Below are positions 8,491 through 18,229 of a DNA stretch of 64,000 nt, piece after piece. Under the pieces are notes generated by a model. That model did not search any database, was not told the DNA's origin, and saw only the letters and a program-made list of their open reading frames with translations. The translations under genes were made by a program, and so were the position numbers. Source of the DNA: an uncultured Flavobacteriales bacterium (GTDB lineage Bacteria > Bacteroidota > Bacteroidia > Flavobacteriales_D > Crocinitomicaceae); NCBI GenBank assembly GCA_905480145.1, contig CAJQPA010000018.1:1-64000 (forward strand). Direction: 5' to 3'. The number at the start of each line of letters is the position of its first letter. Position 1 is the stretch's first letter.

Positions 8491-11400
8491 AATATTAAAC
8501 GAGTTTAAAAAAGTTTCCAAACAGGAATGGACAAATAAAATCGTGTCTGATTTGAAAGGTAAAGATCCTGCGAAGTTGAATCACATCAATATTATTGAAG
8601 ATATTGAATACAGTTCTTTTTACCACGAAGAGGATAAAAAACCTAGTGAACTACCTGGGAATTTCCCATTTACGAGAGGAATGAATCTCCCTGACAATTC
8701 TTTTAATAACGGAGCTTATGTTTTAGTGAATTCAGAAGTTGAATCCAATAAAAGTGCTCTAGCGAAATTAAATTCTGGCGCAAACTTATTGGTCTTCAAA
8801 TCAACAAAAAAAGACACCAATTGGGCTGTTGTAATTAAAGGTGTTGAATTTCAATACATCCAAGTACAATTTGACATACAATCAATGGAAGAGTTTCAAG
8901 CTCTTCATAAATTACTTTTGAAAGAACCAAATATTCAATACAATTTTGATATTCACTCTAATGATTGGTCAAAAGAAAATTTCATTTTAATTGCGGAACA
9001 ATTCAAATCTTCTCAAGTTAGATTCTGTGCAGTCAATGGTTTTAAAATTCAACAAACCGGAGCTAATGCAATGCAAGAAATTGCTTTTTCTTTAAGCACA
9101 AGCAAAACGTATTTAGATTTATTAATTGAAGCAGGATTTACGATTGACCAAGCTTCTGCATGCATAACTTTTAACATTGGAATAGGTAGCAATTATTTCA
9201 TCGAGACAGCAAAATTCAGAGCATTAAAAGCTGGATGGGCAAAAATAATTCGCCAATATAATCCAGAACACAACTGTTCATACAACTGTCACATAACAGC
9301 TGTTACAACTCATTTGAATAAGTCATTAAGTGACCCGCACACGAATCTATTGCGTCAATCTACAGAAGCAATGTCTGCCATCAATGCCGGAGTTGACAAT
9401 GTTGTTATTTTACCATACGACCTTTATTCCGAAAATGGCGCTAGCATCCAAGCAGAAAGAATGGCTTTGAACATTTCAACAATTCTTGCTGAGGAATCAT
9501 ATTTAAACAAAGTTATTGATCCTTTAGCGGGCAGTTATTCAGTTGAAAACCTAACTCATTTTTTAGGCAAAAAGTCTTGGGATCTATTGCTCAATATTCT
9601 TTCAAAAGGAGGGATATTAAGTGAAAATGGAATCAAATTAATGAACGAGCTAATTCAAGATAAAAGAAAATTAAGAACTCAATTATTTAAGGATGAAAAA
9701 ATTGTCTCCATAGGAATTAATAAATTCCTTAGTGAAAATACAACACCACAAAACTGGACTGGCCCATCTGCCTACTTTGGTCTCTCACCATTCCTATTGG
9801 AAAAAGTTCAGACGAATAAAAATGTGCTTAATTCGGATGAACAAAAGTATTCCTCTTTAATTTCTACAAATACAAAAGTTAATTTAACATCTGCTAATTA
9901 CAATGGAGCTTCAGAGAAAAAAGAGCAAGAAAGCAAAGCTATTTTCACAACTGCAGACAATATTTCTTTGTCTTCTTTTTACTCTGAAAAAGACACACAA
10001 GAATGCGAACAAATAGGATTTGTATCAGGAATGGCCCCTTACTTAAGGGGTCCATACAGCTCAATGTATGCAATCCGTCCTTGGACGATTAGACAATATG
10101 CAGGCTTCTCTACCGCGCAAGAATCAAATGCTTTCTATAGAAGAAATCTAGCTGCCGGTCAAAAAGGGCTATCAGTTGCTTTTGATTTAGCCACACACAG
10201 AGGATACGACTCAGACCATCCGAGAGTTGAAGGTGATGTAGGAAAAGCAGGAGTAGCCATTGATTCAATTATGGACATGAAGGTTTTGTTTGATCAAATT
10301 CCTTTAGATAAAATGTCCGTTTCGATGACAATGAATGGAGCTGTACTTCCTATTTTAGCTTTCTACATAGTGGCTGCAGAAGAACAAGGCGTGGATAAAA
10401 AAGAACTGTCAGGAACTATACAGAATGATATTCTGAAAGAGTTTATGGTGAGAAATACATACATATACCCTCCACTTCCTTCAATGCGAATAATTTCAGA
10501 TATTTTTGAATATACATCGAGCAATATGCCTCGATATAACTCAATTTCAATTTCCGGATACCATATGCAAGAGGCCGGAGCAACAGCCTCTATTGAATTA
10601 GCATATACCTTAGCAGATGGATTAGAATATCTTCGAGCCGGTGTCAAAGCTGGAATGGACATTGATACTTTCGCTCCAAGACTAAGTTTCTTTTGGGCAA
10701 TAGGAATGAATCACTATACTGAAATCGCCAAAATGAGGGCTGGAAGATTGCTATGGTCAAAAATTGTTAAGCAGTTCAATCCAAAAAATGAAAAATCATT
10801 AGCCTTAAGGACACATTGCCAAACTTCAGGCTGGAGTTTGACCGAACAAGACCCTTATAATAATGTTGCTCGAACTTGTATCGAAGCGCTTGCTGCAGTC
10901 CTTGGCGGAACTCAATCTCTACACACAAATGCTTTAGATGAAGCAATTGCTTTACCCACAGATTTTTCAGCTAGAATAGCTAGAAACACTCAAATTTATC
11001 TTCAGGAAGAAATAGGAGTCACGGAACATGTGGATCCTGTTGGAGGAAGTCACTTCGTTGAAAAATTAACTTCTGAGTTAGTAGATAAAGCATGGGAATT
11101 AATAACAGAAGTTGAAGAGTTAGGTGGAATGGCTAAAGCCATTGAAACGGGACTTCCTAAAATGAGAATTGAAGAAGCATCAGCTAGAAAACAAGCAAGA
11201 ATTGATTCTGCAAAAGACATTATAGTTGGTGTTAATCGATTTGAATTAGAGAAAGAAGAAGAAATTGATATACTTGAAGTTGACAATTCAGCAGTCAGAA
11301 TAGAACAAATCAATGGTTTAAATGAACTGAGAGCAAATCGAAACCAGAAGAAAGTTGACGCTCTGCTCAATGAATTAACAGCTTCAGCCGATTCTGGTGA

Positions 11401-12004
11401 AGGAAACTTGCTTGAAATTGCAATTCGTTGTGCTAGAGAAAGGGCGTCATTAGGTGAAATTTCATCTGCACTTGAAAAAACTTACGGAAGATATCAAGCA
11501 ACAATTAGATCTATTAACGGTGTATATTCATCAGAATCAATGGAAGATAAAGATTTTAATCAAGCAAAAGAATTAGCTGATAAATTCAGTGCTTTAGAAG
11601 GAAGAAGACCAAGAATAATGGTGGCTAAAATGGGGCAAGATGGACATGACCGAGGAGCAAAAGTAATTGCCACTTCTTTCGCAGACATTGGCTTTGATGT
11701 AGATATTGGACCTTTATTTCAAACTCCAGAAGAAGCTGCAAAACAAGCTGTAGAAAATGATGTCCACATTCTCGGAGTATCTTCACTTGCAGCAGGACAT
11801 AAAACACTTATTCCTAAAGTAATTGGGGCATTGAAAGAACTAGGGAGAGAAGATATTATGGTAATTGCGGGAGGAGTAATTCCTAGGCAAGATTATGATT
11901 TCTTATACGAAGCAGGGGTTTTCGGTGTTTTTGGACCTGGAACGAAAATATCTTCCGCTGCTCAAGAAATTTTATCTCTATTGATTAAAAGTCATAACGA
12001 TTAA
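8483..12004 (+). CDS. Methylmalonyl-CoA mutase, fused small and large subunits (MutA-MutB)
   Basis: Cobalamin-dependent enzyme interconverting methylmalonyl-CoA and succinyl-CoA (propionate and odd-chain/branched acyl metabolism). The 1173-residue product joins both subunits, which are usually separate genes. Residues ~1-450 resemble the catalytically degenerate MutA. A ~40-residue polar linker follows. Residues ~485-1173 are a full Mut[47 protein letters not shown] split by position, the substrate-binding TIM barrel and a C-terminal B12 domain with the cobalt-ligand motif DGHDRG near residue 1055. The ATG at 8483 gives the normal MutA N-terminus [16 protein letters not shown]. An in-frame codon at 8423 lies deep inside the upstream gene and is rejected. 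The fusion junction is in one uninterrupted frame. Confidence 0.95.
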   Translation: MSKILNEFKKVSKQEWTNKIVSDLKGKDPAKLNHINIIEDIEYSSFYHEEDKKPSELPGNFPFTRGMNLPDNSFNNGAYVLVNSEVESNKSALAKLNSGANLLVFKSTKKDTNWAVVIKGVEFQYIQVQFDIQSMEEFQALHKLLLKEPNIQYNFDIHSNDWSKENFILIAEQFKSSQVRFCAVNGFKIQQTGANAMQEIAFSLSTSKTYLDLLIEAGFTIDQASACITFNIGIGSNYFIETAKFRALKAGWAKIIRQYNPEHNCSYNCHITAVTTHLNKSLSDPHTNLLRQSTEAMSAINAGVDNVVILPYDLYSENGASIQAERMALNISTILAEESYLNKVIDPLAGSYSVENLTHFLGKKSWDLLLNILSKGGILSENGIKLMNELIQDKRKLRTQLFKDEKIVSIGINKFLSENTTPQNWTGPSAYFGLSPFLLEKVQTNKNVLNSDEQKYSSLISTNTKVNLTSANYNGASEKKEQESKAIFTTADNISLSSFYSEKDTQECEQIGFVSGMAPYLRGPYSSMYAIRPWTIRQYAGFSTAQESNAFYRRNLAAGQKGLSVAFDLATHRGYDSDHPRVEGDVGKAGVAIDSIMDMKVLFDQIPLDKMSVSMTMNGAVLPILAFYIVAAEEQGVDKKELSGTIQNDILKEFMVRNTYIYPPLPSMRIISDIFEYTSSNMPRYNSISISGYHMQEAGATASIELAYTLADGLEYLRAGVKAGMDIDTFAPRLSFFWAIGMNHYTEIAKMRAGRLLWSKIVKQFNPKNEKSLALRTHCQTSGWSLTEQDPYNNVARTCIEALAAVLGGTQSLHTNALDEAIALPTDFSARIARNTQIYLQEEIGVTEHVDPVGGSHFVEKLTSELVDKAWELITEVEELGGMAKAIETGLPKMRIEEASARKQARIDSAKDIIVGVNRFELEKEEEIDILEVDNSAVRIEQINGLNELRANRNQKKVDALLNELTASADSGEGNLLEIAIRCARERASLGEISSALEKTYGRYQATIRSINGVYSSESMEDKDFNQAKELADKFSALEGRRPRIMVAKMGQDGHDRGAKVIATSFADIGFDVDIGPLFQTPEEAAKQAVENDVHILGVSSLAAGHKTLIPKVIGALKELGREDIMVIAGGVIPRQDYDFLYEAGVFGVFGPGTKISSAAQEILSLLIKSHND

Positions 12005-12044
12005 TCGACTTAATGTTCTATCTTGTGGTATAGAGAAAAAATAA

Positions 12045-12052
12045 TAACTTTG
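12045..12052 (+). promoter_or_regulatory. -7 element (TAACTTTG)
   Basis: Exact TAnnTTTG match 36 bases before the ATG at 12089. It makes the in-frame TTG at 12023 an impossible start for the transcript. Confidence 0.55.
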
Positions 12053-12088
12053 ATTACGTATGTTTCGGCACAGTATTTGAAATTAACG

Positions 12089-12838
12089 ATGAAAAACAAT
12101 CCAATGAAAAATATTCTTACTCTTTTATGCCTTATTTTTTTAAGCGCAACTTCATTTGCTCAATCACCAGACTATGATGATTTGAGAATACTTTATGCAG
12201 ATGCCAACTATGAAAAACTTGCAAAGGTGGCCTCTAGTTATACGGAAAAAGATAAAACGAAAAAAGACCCTATTCCATATCTATGGTGTGCTAAGGGACT
12301 TTATCAAGTTTCACAATCAGGAACGGATAATGAAAAATTTAAAAATGCCTTTAAAGATGCCATAAAGTATTTATCAAAAGGAATTAAATATGACTTAAAG
12401 TATAACGAAGGGACTAACCTTGAAGATCATAAAGATTTTATCGATGAATTTCAAATGAGTTTATTTGAAACAATTGACAACGAATTAAGTGATGGCAACT
12501 TCAGAAAAGCCTATGGATTAACTATTAAGTACCAAAAAGTGAGTATCCAAACAATAGGAGCTAAATACTTGATGGGTGCCTGTAAATATTTAGATCAAGA
12601 TAAAACTACTGCAAGAACACTTTGGCAAGAAGCTGATGCGCTTCTTAAAACGACAGAATCAATTGAAGGATGGAGCGAAGCTGATGTTAAAATGTTTAAA
12701 GCGGGATTGCTAAACTCTGGTATGGCTCTTAAGAATTCAAGACAAGGCGAAAAAGCAAAAGCACTTTTAAATAAAGCTGCTCATTGGTTTGAAGAAGACG
12801 CTGAATGGCAAGAAAAATATGATGAGATCGTCCATTAA
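12089..12838 (+). CDS. Secreted alpha-helical (TPR-like) protein of unknown function
   Basis: A 249-residue protein with a signal peptide (MKNILTLLCLIFLSATSFAQ after a five-residue lead MKNNP). The mature part is all-helical and lysine/aspartate rich, with repeated A/L/Y/W patterns that resemble tetratricopeptide repeats (for example KEKAKALLNKAAHWFEED near the end). No catalytic motif is visible. The start could equally be the ATG at 12104, which begins exactly at the signal peptide. A terminator follows at 12861-12892. It does not belong to a named family that I recognise. Periplasmic location is inferred from the signal peptide. Confidence 0.75.
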   Translation: MKNNPMKNILTLLCLIFLSATSFAQSPDYDDLRILYADANYEKLAKVASSYTEKDKTKKDPIPYLWCAKGLYQVSQSGTDNEKFKNAFKDAIKYLSKGIKYDLKYNEGTNLEDHKDFIDEFQMSLFETIDNELSDGNFRKAYGLTIKYQKVSIQTIGAKYLMGACKYLDQDKTTARTLWQEADALLKTTESIEGWSEADVKMFKAGLLNSGMALKNSRQGEKAKALLNKAAHWFEEDAEWQEKYDEIVH

Positions 12839-12860
12839 AATTCATTAATGAATATAATTC

Positions 12861-12892
12861 AAAAGCTTTTCAGAAATGAAAGGCTTTTTTTT
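12861..12892 (+). terminator. Rho-independent terminator
   Basis: Stem AAAAGCTTTTC / GAAAGGCTTTT (one mismatch) with loop AGAAAT, followed by eight T. It lies 22 bases after the stop of the secreted TPR-like gene. Confidence 0.65.
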
Positions 12893-12982
12893 AACTAAGG
12901 GCTTATCAATTCATATACCTTTATCAACAGACTTAATTGCAAAACAAAAATGTGTATTGATTTATCTGAGGGGTAACAATCT

Positions 12983-12990
12983 TATCTTTA
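12983..12990 (+). promoter_or_regulatory. -7-like element (TATCTTTA) abutting the divIC start
   Basis: Seven of eight match to TAnnTTTG, ending four bases before the ATG at 12995. A transcript from here would be leaderless. Confidence 0.42.
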
Positions 12991-12994
12991 CAAC

Positions 12995-13279
12995 ATGAAG
13001 AAGTATCTCCCGTATTTGAAAAATAAGTTTATCCTGGCAGGAACAATATTTTTTATCTACACTCTTTTTTTAGATAACAATGACATTTTCACTATTCTAT
13101 CCCAAAAACTTAAGCTGAAGGAATTGAATGAAAAAAGAATTGAGATGGTTGTTAATTTAGAAAATGCAAGTAACACGTTAGGTAAATTAAAATACAAATC
13201 TGAAGTAGAAAAATACGCCAGAGAAAAAAAGCTTTTTAAAAGAGAGAACGAGGATGTATTTGTAATATTCTATGAATAA
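12995..13279 (+). CDS. FtsB/DivIC-family septum formation initiator
   Basis: A 94-residue bitopic cell-division protein. It has a short cytoplasmic N-terminus, one transmembrane helix (residues ~12-27, FILAGTIFFIYTLFLD), then an extracytoplasmic coiled coil (SQKLKLKELNEKRIEMVVNLE) and the conserved VEKYAREK-LFKRENEDVFVI tail typical of FtsB/DivIC. In the divisome it bridges FtsL and FtsQ and helps activate septal peptidoglycan synthesis. It is monocistronic, convergent with the SpoIID gene and only two bases from it. Length is normal for the family. Confidence 0.88.
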   Translation: MKKYLPYLKNKFILAGTIFFIYTLFLDNNDIFTILSQKLKLKELNEKRIEMVVNLENASNTLGKLKYKSEVEKYAREKKLFKRENEDVFVIFYE

Positions 13280-13281
13280 TA

Positions 13282-14433
13282 TTACTCTGATTCCTGTTGA
13301 AAAAAGACATCTTTATAATAATCTAACACTCTTACTCCATTAAAATAGAATCTAGCGATTTGATCATAATTATAACCACTATTAGCCATTCCCATTGCTC
13401 CTTCTTGACATAAACCTACCCCATGTCCAAAGCCTTTCCCTCTTAATATTACATAATCACCCTCTAGACTAGAGCTGAAAAACGTAGACTTTAATCGAAA
13501 CTCTTTTCTTAAATCTCTCAACGGAATACCAATTGATGGATGGATATAGAATGCTTTTCTCTGTTCTTGTTCAAAATTATAAAACCACTCTCCCAAGTCT
13601 TTTTCAAAGACCCCGTATTTCTTTTCTATAAAACTTTTCCAGACTGTTTTTTTTATTTTTTTTGTCCATTTAGCTTGACGAGTGCTCATACAAAATGTGT
13701 CAATAAAAGGCTGAACATACCAGACCGAAGTATTCCAAACAAAAGATGCATCGCAAGTTTCACCTCCACAATTTGCGGCAAAATAAGTCGTGACAAGCTT
13801 ATTTGAAGAATCTACTAATATTTTCCCCTCTGTCTCAAGAACTGCCTCATTTATTGTAGGTGTATATCTTAACTCGCTGTGATACGCCTGACAATGCACT
13901 CCATCACAAAGTTGAAAACCTGATTTTGAATGCCTCTTTAAGTTTTTCAAAGCATATGTTCTGCTCATTAAAGCTTGAACCTTGTAATATTCAATATGCT
14001 TTCCTCCCCCTCCTTCCGATTCAATAACTCCAGAAAGATAATTATTCATGGTCACCAAATTAATTATTTTTAACAAAGACTTAGACGCCTTAAATAAAGC
14101 ACCATCCTTATACAGACGACTTTTCGCTCCAGCGATTGTATATCTCAATGAAGAATTATTGATTTTAGGAATTAACTTCAACTCACCAAATCCTCTATAC
14201 GCTGAATCTTTTAATTCAGCCGAGACAGAATTTCCAGAATTACGTATTGTTATTTCTTCTCCTTGAATAATTGTACTTAAGAATGTGGTATCTCCATACA
14301 ATTCATAGTCGCCTTTTACTGGTACAATTTTGACTTGAGAAATTTTCTTGTTATGAAATAGACCAATTTCCATCTGTTGGGAATAAGCCGCACAGCTGAT
14401 AGTCAAAACCAAGAAAAAATGGAGTAATCGCAC
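13282..14433 (-). CDS. SpoIID/LytB-domain protein (putative peptidoglycan lytic transglycosylase)
   Basis: About 384 residues with a signal peptide (RLLHFFLVLTISCAAYS, cut before QQ) and a SpoIID domain covering most of the rest. GGGKHIEYYKVQALMSRTYA matches the family's conserved Glu/Arg-Tyr-Ala segment. HCQAYHSE and FAANCGGETCDAS carry the cysteine/histidine region, and GKGFGHGVGLCQEGA is the C-terminal signature. SpoIID cleaves denuded glycan strands in sporulating bacteria. In Bacteroidota the role is presumably in cell-wall remodelling. I chose GTG 14433 because it starts exactly at the signal peptide. A TTG at 14475 overlapping lpxB would add 14 residues. It is the last gene of the surE-orf-lpxB operon. 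Confidence 0.85.
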   Translation of the reverse strand: MRLLHFFLVLTISCAAYSQQMEIGLFHNKKISQVKIVPVKGDYELYGDTTFLSTIIQGEEITIRNSGNSVSAELKDSAYRGFGELKLIPKINNSSLRYTIAGAKSRLYKDGALFKASKSLLKIINLVTMNNYLSGVIESEGGGGKHIEYYKVQALMSRTYALKNLKRHSKSGFQLCDGVHCQAYHSELRYTPTINEAVLETEGKILVDSSNKLVTTYFAANCGGETCDASFVWNTSVWYVQPFIDTFCMSTRQAKWTKKIKKTVWKSFIEKKYGVFEKDLGEWFYNFEQEQRKAFYIHPSIGIPLRDLRKEFRLKSTFFSSSLEGDYVILRGKGFGHGVGLCQEGAMGMANSGYNYDQIARFYFNGVRVLDYYKDVFFQQESE

Positions 14434-14467
14434 GTTTGTTTTACTTATGTTTATAGGAAGAAAAAAT

Positions 14468-15589
14468 CTAATCAATCATGTTTAGCAAGGATTGTGCAAC
14501 TTTTTCACTTGCTCCTCCCCCTCCTAACATTTTCTCTAACTCATTATAATTATTCAAAAGAGTATTTCTATACTCAGAATTCTCGCGAATTAAATCAATT
14601 TCGTTTCGAATACTTTTCGCATTGCATTCAGCCTGAATCAATTCTTTGACGACTTCTTTGTCCATTATAAGGTTTACAAGCGAAATATATTTCACTTTGA
14701 TCAATCGTTTAGCAATCGAATATGAAACTCGGGAACTCTTATAGCATACTACTTGTGGCACCTTGTATAAAGCAGTCTCCAACGTTGCAGTTCCCGACGT
14801 AACAATTGCCAAGTCAGAATTGGACAACAATTCATATGTTTCATTATGAATTATTTTCAAATCAGAATTAAATTCTTGATAAAAATCAGCCGATAAAGTT
14901 GGCGCCCCAGCAATAATAATCTGATGACTCGTTAAATCCTTAACTGCCTCCATCATTATTGGAAGTTTCTTTTTAACCTCTTGCTTTCGACTTCCTGGCA
15001 GAATAGCCAAAATTGGCCTATTATCAATTTCATGTCTCTGCAAAAAATCAGAGGTGTCTGAAAAATTATGTTTGCTAATTTCATCTAGCAAAGGATGTCC
15101 AACATATTCAACATTACAATCAAATCGAGCGTAAAAATCTTTTTCAAAAGGTAATATGACGCACATATGATCAACAATACGCTTTATTTTATGCACCCTA
15201 TTTTGTTTCCATGCCCATATTTGAGGAGAAATGTAATAGAATATCTTTATCCCTCTTTCCTTCGCCCATTCTGCAATTCGCATGTTAAAACCAGGATAAT
15301 CAATCAAGACTAATATATCGGGTTGAAATTCTTCTATGTCTTTTTTACAGAAAGAAATATTACCAAGGATAGTTCTTAGATTCATTATAACTTCTAAAAA
15401 CCCCATGAATGCGAGATCTTTAATGTGCTTGACAGGTTTTTTGCCTGTTACCTCCTTAATCTTATCACCTCCCCAATATCGAATATTAATATCGTTGCTT
15501 TTTTTCAATAAGGAAGAAATCATGTTCGCTCCATGCAAATCACCTGAAGCTTCCCCAGTGATAACATAAACTTTAGTGCGTTCTTTCAT
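14468..15589 (-). CDS. lpxB: Lipid-A-disaccharide synthase
   Basis: GT19 glycosyltransferase at the inner face of the cytoplasmic membrane that condenses UDP-2,3-diacylglucosamine with lipid X to make lipid A disaccharide. At 373 residues it has the family length. The N-terminus KVYVITGEASGDLHG, then YISPQIWAWKQNRVHKIK, LPFEKDFY, VGHPLLDE, LAILPGSRKQEVKK and VTSGTATLETAL are the LpxB hallmarks. It directly follows a small membrane protein gene and surE in one leftward operon, an order common in Flavobacteriales. Presence of lpxB confirms a lipid-A-containing outer membrane. Confidence 0.97.
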   Translation of the reverse strand: MKERTKVYVITGEASGDLHGANMISSLLKKSNDINIRYWGGDKIKEVTGKKPVKHIKDLAFMGFLEVIMNLRTILGNISFCKKDIEEFQPDILVLIDYPGFNMRIAEWAKERGIKIFYYISPQIWAWKQNRVHKIKRIVDHMCVILPFEKDFYARFDCNVEYVGHPLLDEISKHNFSDTSDFLQRHEIDNRPILAILPGSRKQEVKKKLPIMMEAVKDLTSHQIIIAGAPTLSADFYQEFNSDLKIIHNETYELLSNSDLAIVTSGTATLETALYKVPQVVCYKSSRVSYSIAKRLIKVKYISLVNLIMDKEVVKELIQAECNAKSIRNEIDLIRENSEYRNTLLNNYNELEKMLGGGGASEKVAQSLLNMID

Positions 15590-15895
15590 TTAGAAAAATT
15601 TAATATAAATGATATACGGTGCATAGATCATAGAACCAAGAATAACGCCCATAGCAAAATTGAATCGTTCCTTATTCAAGAATAGATAAAACCAAGCAAG
15701 ATTGGCAATGATCGAAAGTGTTATCATTTTAATCTGAAATGAATCATTAAATGTAAATTTTCGCCAAAGCTGTTCAAACAAATAATTTTGACTTAGGGCT
15801 GTGATATATACAACCAACGGAACAACACACAATGGGGTAATAAAGCCAAGTATCAATCCTTTTGTATGGTCCCAACTCCAATTTCTTAAATTCAT
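15590..15895 (-). CDS. Small integral membrane protein between surE and lpxB
   Basis: A 101-residue protein with three predicted transmembrane helices (residues ~12-34, ~55-72 and ~78-98). I chose the ATG at 15895 because it overlaps the surE stop as ATGA. An ATG at 15904 would add three residues. It abuts lpxB. Similar unnamed membrane ORFs sit between surE and lpxB in other Bacteroidota, so a role linked to envelope biogenesis is possible, but nothing in the sequence demonstrates it. Confidence 0.75.
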   Translation of the reverse strand: MNLRNWSWDHTKGLILGFITPLCVVPLVVYITALSQNYLFEQLWRKFTFNDSFQIKMITLSIIANLAWFYLFLNKERFNFAMGVILGSMIYAPYIIYIKFF

Positions 15896-16662
15896 AGTTT
15901 CCATTTTTTTAAATCATCTAATGCACTATAGGCAGTCATATCAAATTGTGTTGGCACGACGCTTACAAAACCTTTATCTATCCAATATAAATCTGTATCG
16001 TTTGACGATTCCTGATCCACAAAGTTACCTGTAAGCCAATAATATGGTTTGTCAAATGGATCCATTCTTTTATCAAATCGATCCTCCCAAAATGCATGGG
16101 CTTGCCGACAAATTTGTATTCCTTTTAATTCTCCGGGAGGTACTTTTGGAATATTTACATTCAAGCAAACTCCTTTTTGCATTCCATTCGTTAATACTCC
16201 TGAGACTATAGTTTTCACAACTTCCATGGCATCATTAAAATCTGCGTTTGAACCAAAATCATAAAGAGAAAATCCAACCGAAGGAATTCCTTCCATAGCA
16301 CCTTCAACTGCTGCAGACATTGTTCCTGAATAAAGGACGTTCGTAGCCGTATTCGCACCGTGATTAATTCCTGAAAGAATCAAATCTGGCTTTCTATGCA
16401 AAATTTCATATATCCCTAGTTTAACGCAATCAACAGGAGTTCCAGAGCATGAGTAGGCTTCTACACCTTCAAAGAAATCGCCTTTTTTCAAACGCAATGG
16501 CTCACTGATTGTAATTGCATGTCCCATACCTGATTGAGGCGAATCTGGGGCTACGACAACGACATCTCCATATGAAGCAACCGCTTTTTGCAGAGAATAA
16601 ATTCCTTTGGCACTTATTCCATCATCATTGGTCACTAAAATCAAAGGCCTTTTTGGAGTCAT
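15892..16662 (-). CDS. surE: 5'/3'-nucleotidase SurE
   Basis: A 256-residue metal-dependent nucleoside-monophosphate phosphatase. Diagnostic motifs are LVTNDDGISAKGI at the N-terminus (Asp-Asp metal ligands), VVAPDSPQSGMGHAIT and LSGINHGANTATNVLYSGT (the conserved Asn-His and Ser/Thr-Gly loop). Family members dephosphorylate nucleotides and in stationary phase contribute to survival. It is the first gene of the surE-orf-lpxB-spoIID operon, with a 7/8 -7 element at 16687-16694. Confidence 0.96.
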   Translation of the reverse strand: MTPKRPLILVTNDDGISAKGIYSLQKAVASYGDVVVVAPDSPQSGMGHAITISEPLRLKKGDFFEGVEAYSCSGTPVDCVKLGIYEILHRKPDLILSGINHGANTATNVLYSGTMSAAVEGAMEGIPSVGFSLYDFGSNADFNDAMEVVKTIVSGVLTNGMQKGVCLNVNIPKVPPGELKGIQICRQAHAFWEDRFDKRMDPFDKPYYWLTGNFVDQESSNDTDLYWIDKGFVSVVPTQFDMTAYSALDDLKKWKL

Positions 16663-16686
16663 ACTTAATAATAATTCAAGTTCTCG

Positions 16687-16694
16687 CGAAAGTA
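16687..16694 (-). promoter_or_regulatory. -7-like element (TACTTTCG) upstream of surE
   Basis: Seven of eight match to TAnnTTTG on the minus strand, 24 bases before the surE ATG. The rest of 16663-16849 shows no gene or RNA that I can recognise. Confidence 0.4.
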
Positions 16695-16849
16695 ACGAAA
16701 TCCTTTAAAAATTAAATGATTCTAAATGAATAATACTCTTCGAAAAAGAAAGAAAAAATTAGGTTAAAAACTAGTTAATAAATCTTTCATTCTCAATTGA
16801 ATTATATAAATTTACGTATTGTGAAATTACGACTTGAATTTTTCCGCTA

Positions 16850-17428
16850 ATGACAACATCAGAATTACTCCTAACTGTTCAAACAATCACTCAAGAGAAC
16901 ATCACGTATATTAAAAAACATACGGTAAAACTGAGCGAAAAACAATTGAACTGGATTCCAAACCCTGGTATTTGGAGTGTTGCACAAGTGCTCGCCCACA
17001 TGAACGAATACGGAAATTTTTACCATCCCGTTCTTGAAAAAAAAATAGGCAACACTAGGTTCACTTCTACTAAAGAAGCATTCATAAGCTCCCCATTAGG
17101 TCGATCTGCATGGAAATCAATGAAACTAGGTAGACTAAATAATATTAAGCGCAAATTTAAAGCGCAAAAAAGCAATAATCCTTCAATTTCGCCAGAACTA
17201 TTAACAGGCAGTGAAATTGAGACTTTTATAGACCAACAAGAGACCTTAATTCAAATTTCTAAAAAAGCTGGTGAAGTAAATTTAAGAAGAGTGAAAATTC
17301 CAATTTCTATTTCAAAAATTGTCCGCCTTCGTCTGGGTGATGCACTTCTTTTTGTTACTTATCACAATCAAAGACATGTCCAGCAAATAAAAAATCTCAT
17401 TCAGAGTAAAAACTTTCCGAATAGATAA
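16850..17428 (+). CDS. DinB-family four-helix protein
   Basis: A 192-residue protein of the DinB/YfiT superfamily. The metal-binding histidines appear in the usual places: one in the early helix (AQVLAHMNEYGNFYH, residues ~46-60) and a pair in the last helix (TYHNQRHVQQI near residue 178). PGIWSVAQVLAHM is the characteristic N-terminal motif. Relatives include damage-inducible proteins and bacillithiol/mycothiol-dependent S-transferases, so a thiol-transferase role is possible but not shown. Its stop overlaps the start of the NlpC/P60 gene (TAATG), making a two-gene operon. Confidence 0.85.
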   Translation: MTTSELLLTVQTITQENITYIKKHTVKLSEKQLNWIPNPGIWSVAQVLAHMNEYGNFYHPVLEKKIGNTRFTSTKEAFISSPLGRSAWKSMKLGRLNNIKRKFKAQKSNNPSISPELLTGSEIETFIDQQETLIQISKKAGEVNLRRVKIPISISKIVRLRLGDALLFVTYHNQRHVQQIKNLIQSKNFPNR

Positions 17429-18177
17429 TGATTCATGCATTTTGCAAAGTAAGCATTGCTCCAGTTAGAGCAGAAGGAAAAGATCAAGCTGAAATTGTAA
17501 CGCAATTACTTTTCGGTGAATTGGTATTTATCAATGAAGTTAATGAGCCTTGGGCTAAAATCACAACATTTTCTGACAACTACTCGGGCTACATAGACCA
17601 TAAACATGTCGAACAAATTAGTGACGAAGAATTTAAAAACCATACCAAAAACTCTTCTTACTTAATCAATAGAGAAGCTGAAATAATTACAGAAGAGGGA
17701 ACACAAAGAGTTTGCAGAGGGTCCTTCTTTCCTGTAAGTAAAAAAGAATTTCACATTGGAACTCATGCGTTTCAAAAGAATACTATTCTGCCAGAAATTG
17801 ACCATTCCATCCTTTCTTTGTCGAACGATTATTTAAACACACCTTATCTTTGGGGAGGGAAATCTCCTTATGGAATTGACTGTTCTGGAATTACGCAAGT
17901 CATATATTCTATTAACGAAATCCAGATACCCCGTGATGCATCTCAGCAAGTTCAGCTAGGCTCAACAATTTCTTTCGAAAAAATAGCTCCTGGAGATTTG
18001 GCATTCTTTGAAAATAAAAAAGGAAAAATAACCCATGTAGGAATTCTGGACGGTCAAGGGAACATTATCCATGCTTCTGGTCACGTGCGAAAAGATCCAT
18101 TTTCGAAGGAGGGAATTCTGCACTCAAAAACTAAAGAGTTAACACATAAGCTTAGTTGTATAAAAAGGCTTTATTAA
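17428..18177 (+). CDS. C40 family (NlpC/P60) peptidase with SH3-like N-terminus
   Basis: A 249-residue predicted cell-wall endopeptidase. Residues ~1-60 form an SH3b-like module (VRAEGKDQAEIVTQLLFGE and NEPWAKITTFSDNYSGYI), then a linker and an NlpC/P60 domain from ~125. The catalytic Cys lies in YGIDCSGITQ, the His in KITHVGILDGQGNIIHASG, and GDLAFFE precedes it. Such enzymes cut gamma-D-Glu to diaminopimelate bonds in peptidoglycan peptides. No signal peptide is seen, which fits cytoplasmic recycling of muropeptides or export by another route. Confidence 0.92.
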   Translation: MIHAFCKVSIAPVRAEGKDQAEIVTQLLFGELVFINEVNEPWAKITTFSDNYSGYIDHKHVEQISDEEFKNHTKNSSYLINREAEIITEEGTQRVCRGSFFPVSKKEFHIGTHAFQKNTILPEIDHSILSLSNDYLNTPYLWGGKSPYGIDCSGITQVIYSINEIQIPRDASQQVQLGSTISFEKIAPGDLAFFENKKGKITHVGILDGQGNIIHASGHVRKDPFSKEGILHSKTKELTHKLSCIKRLY

Positions 18178-18212
18178 TGAATATTTCTGACTTAATTTCA
18201 GAATAATTTTGT

Positions 18213-18220
18213 GATATTTG
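18213..18220 (+). promoter_or_regulatory. -7-like element (GATATTTG) before the epimerase gene
   Basis: Seven of eight match to TAnnTTTG, ending nine bases before the ATG at 18230, so the leader would be very short or absent. Confidence 0.4.
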
Positions 18221-18229
18221 CAGCAAATT

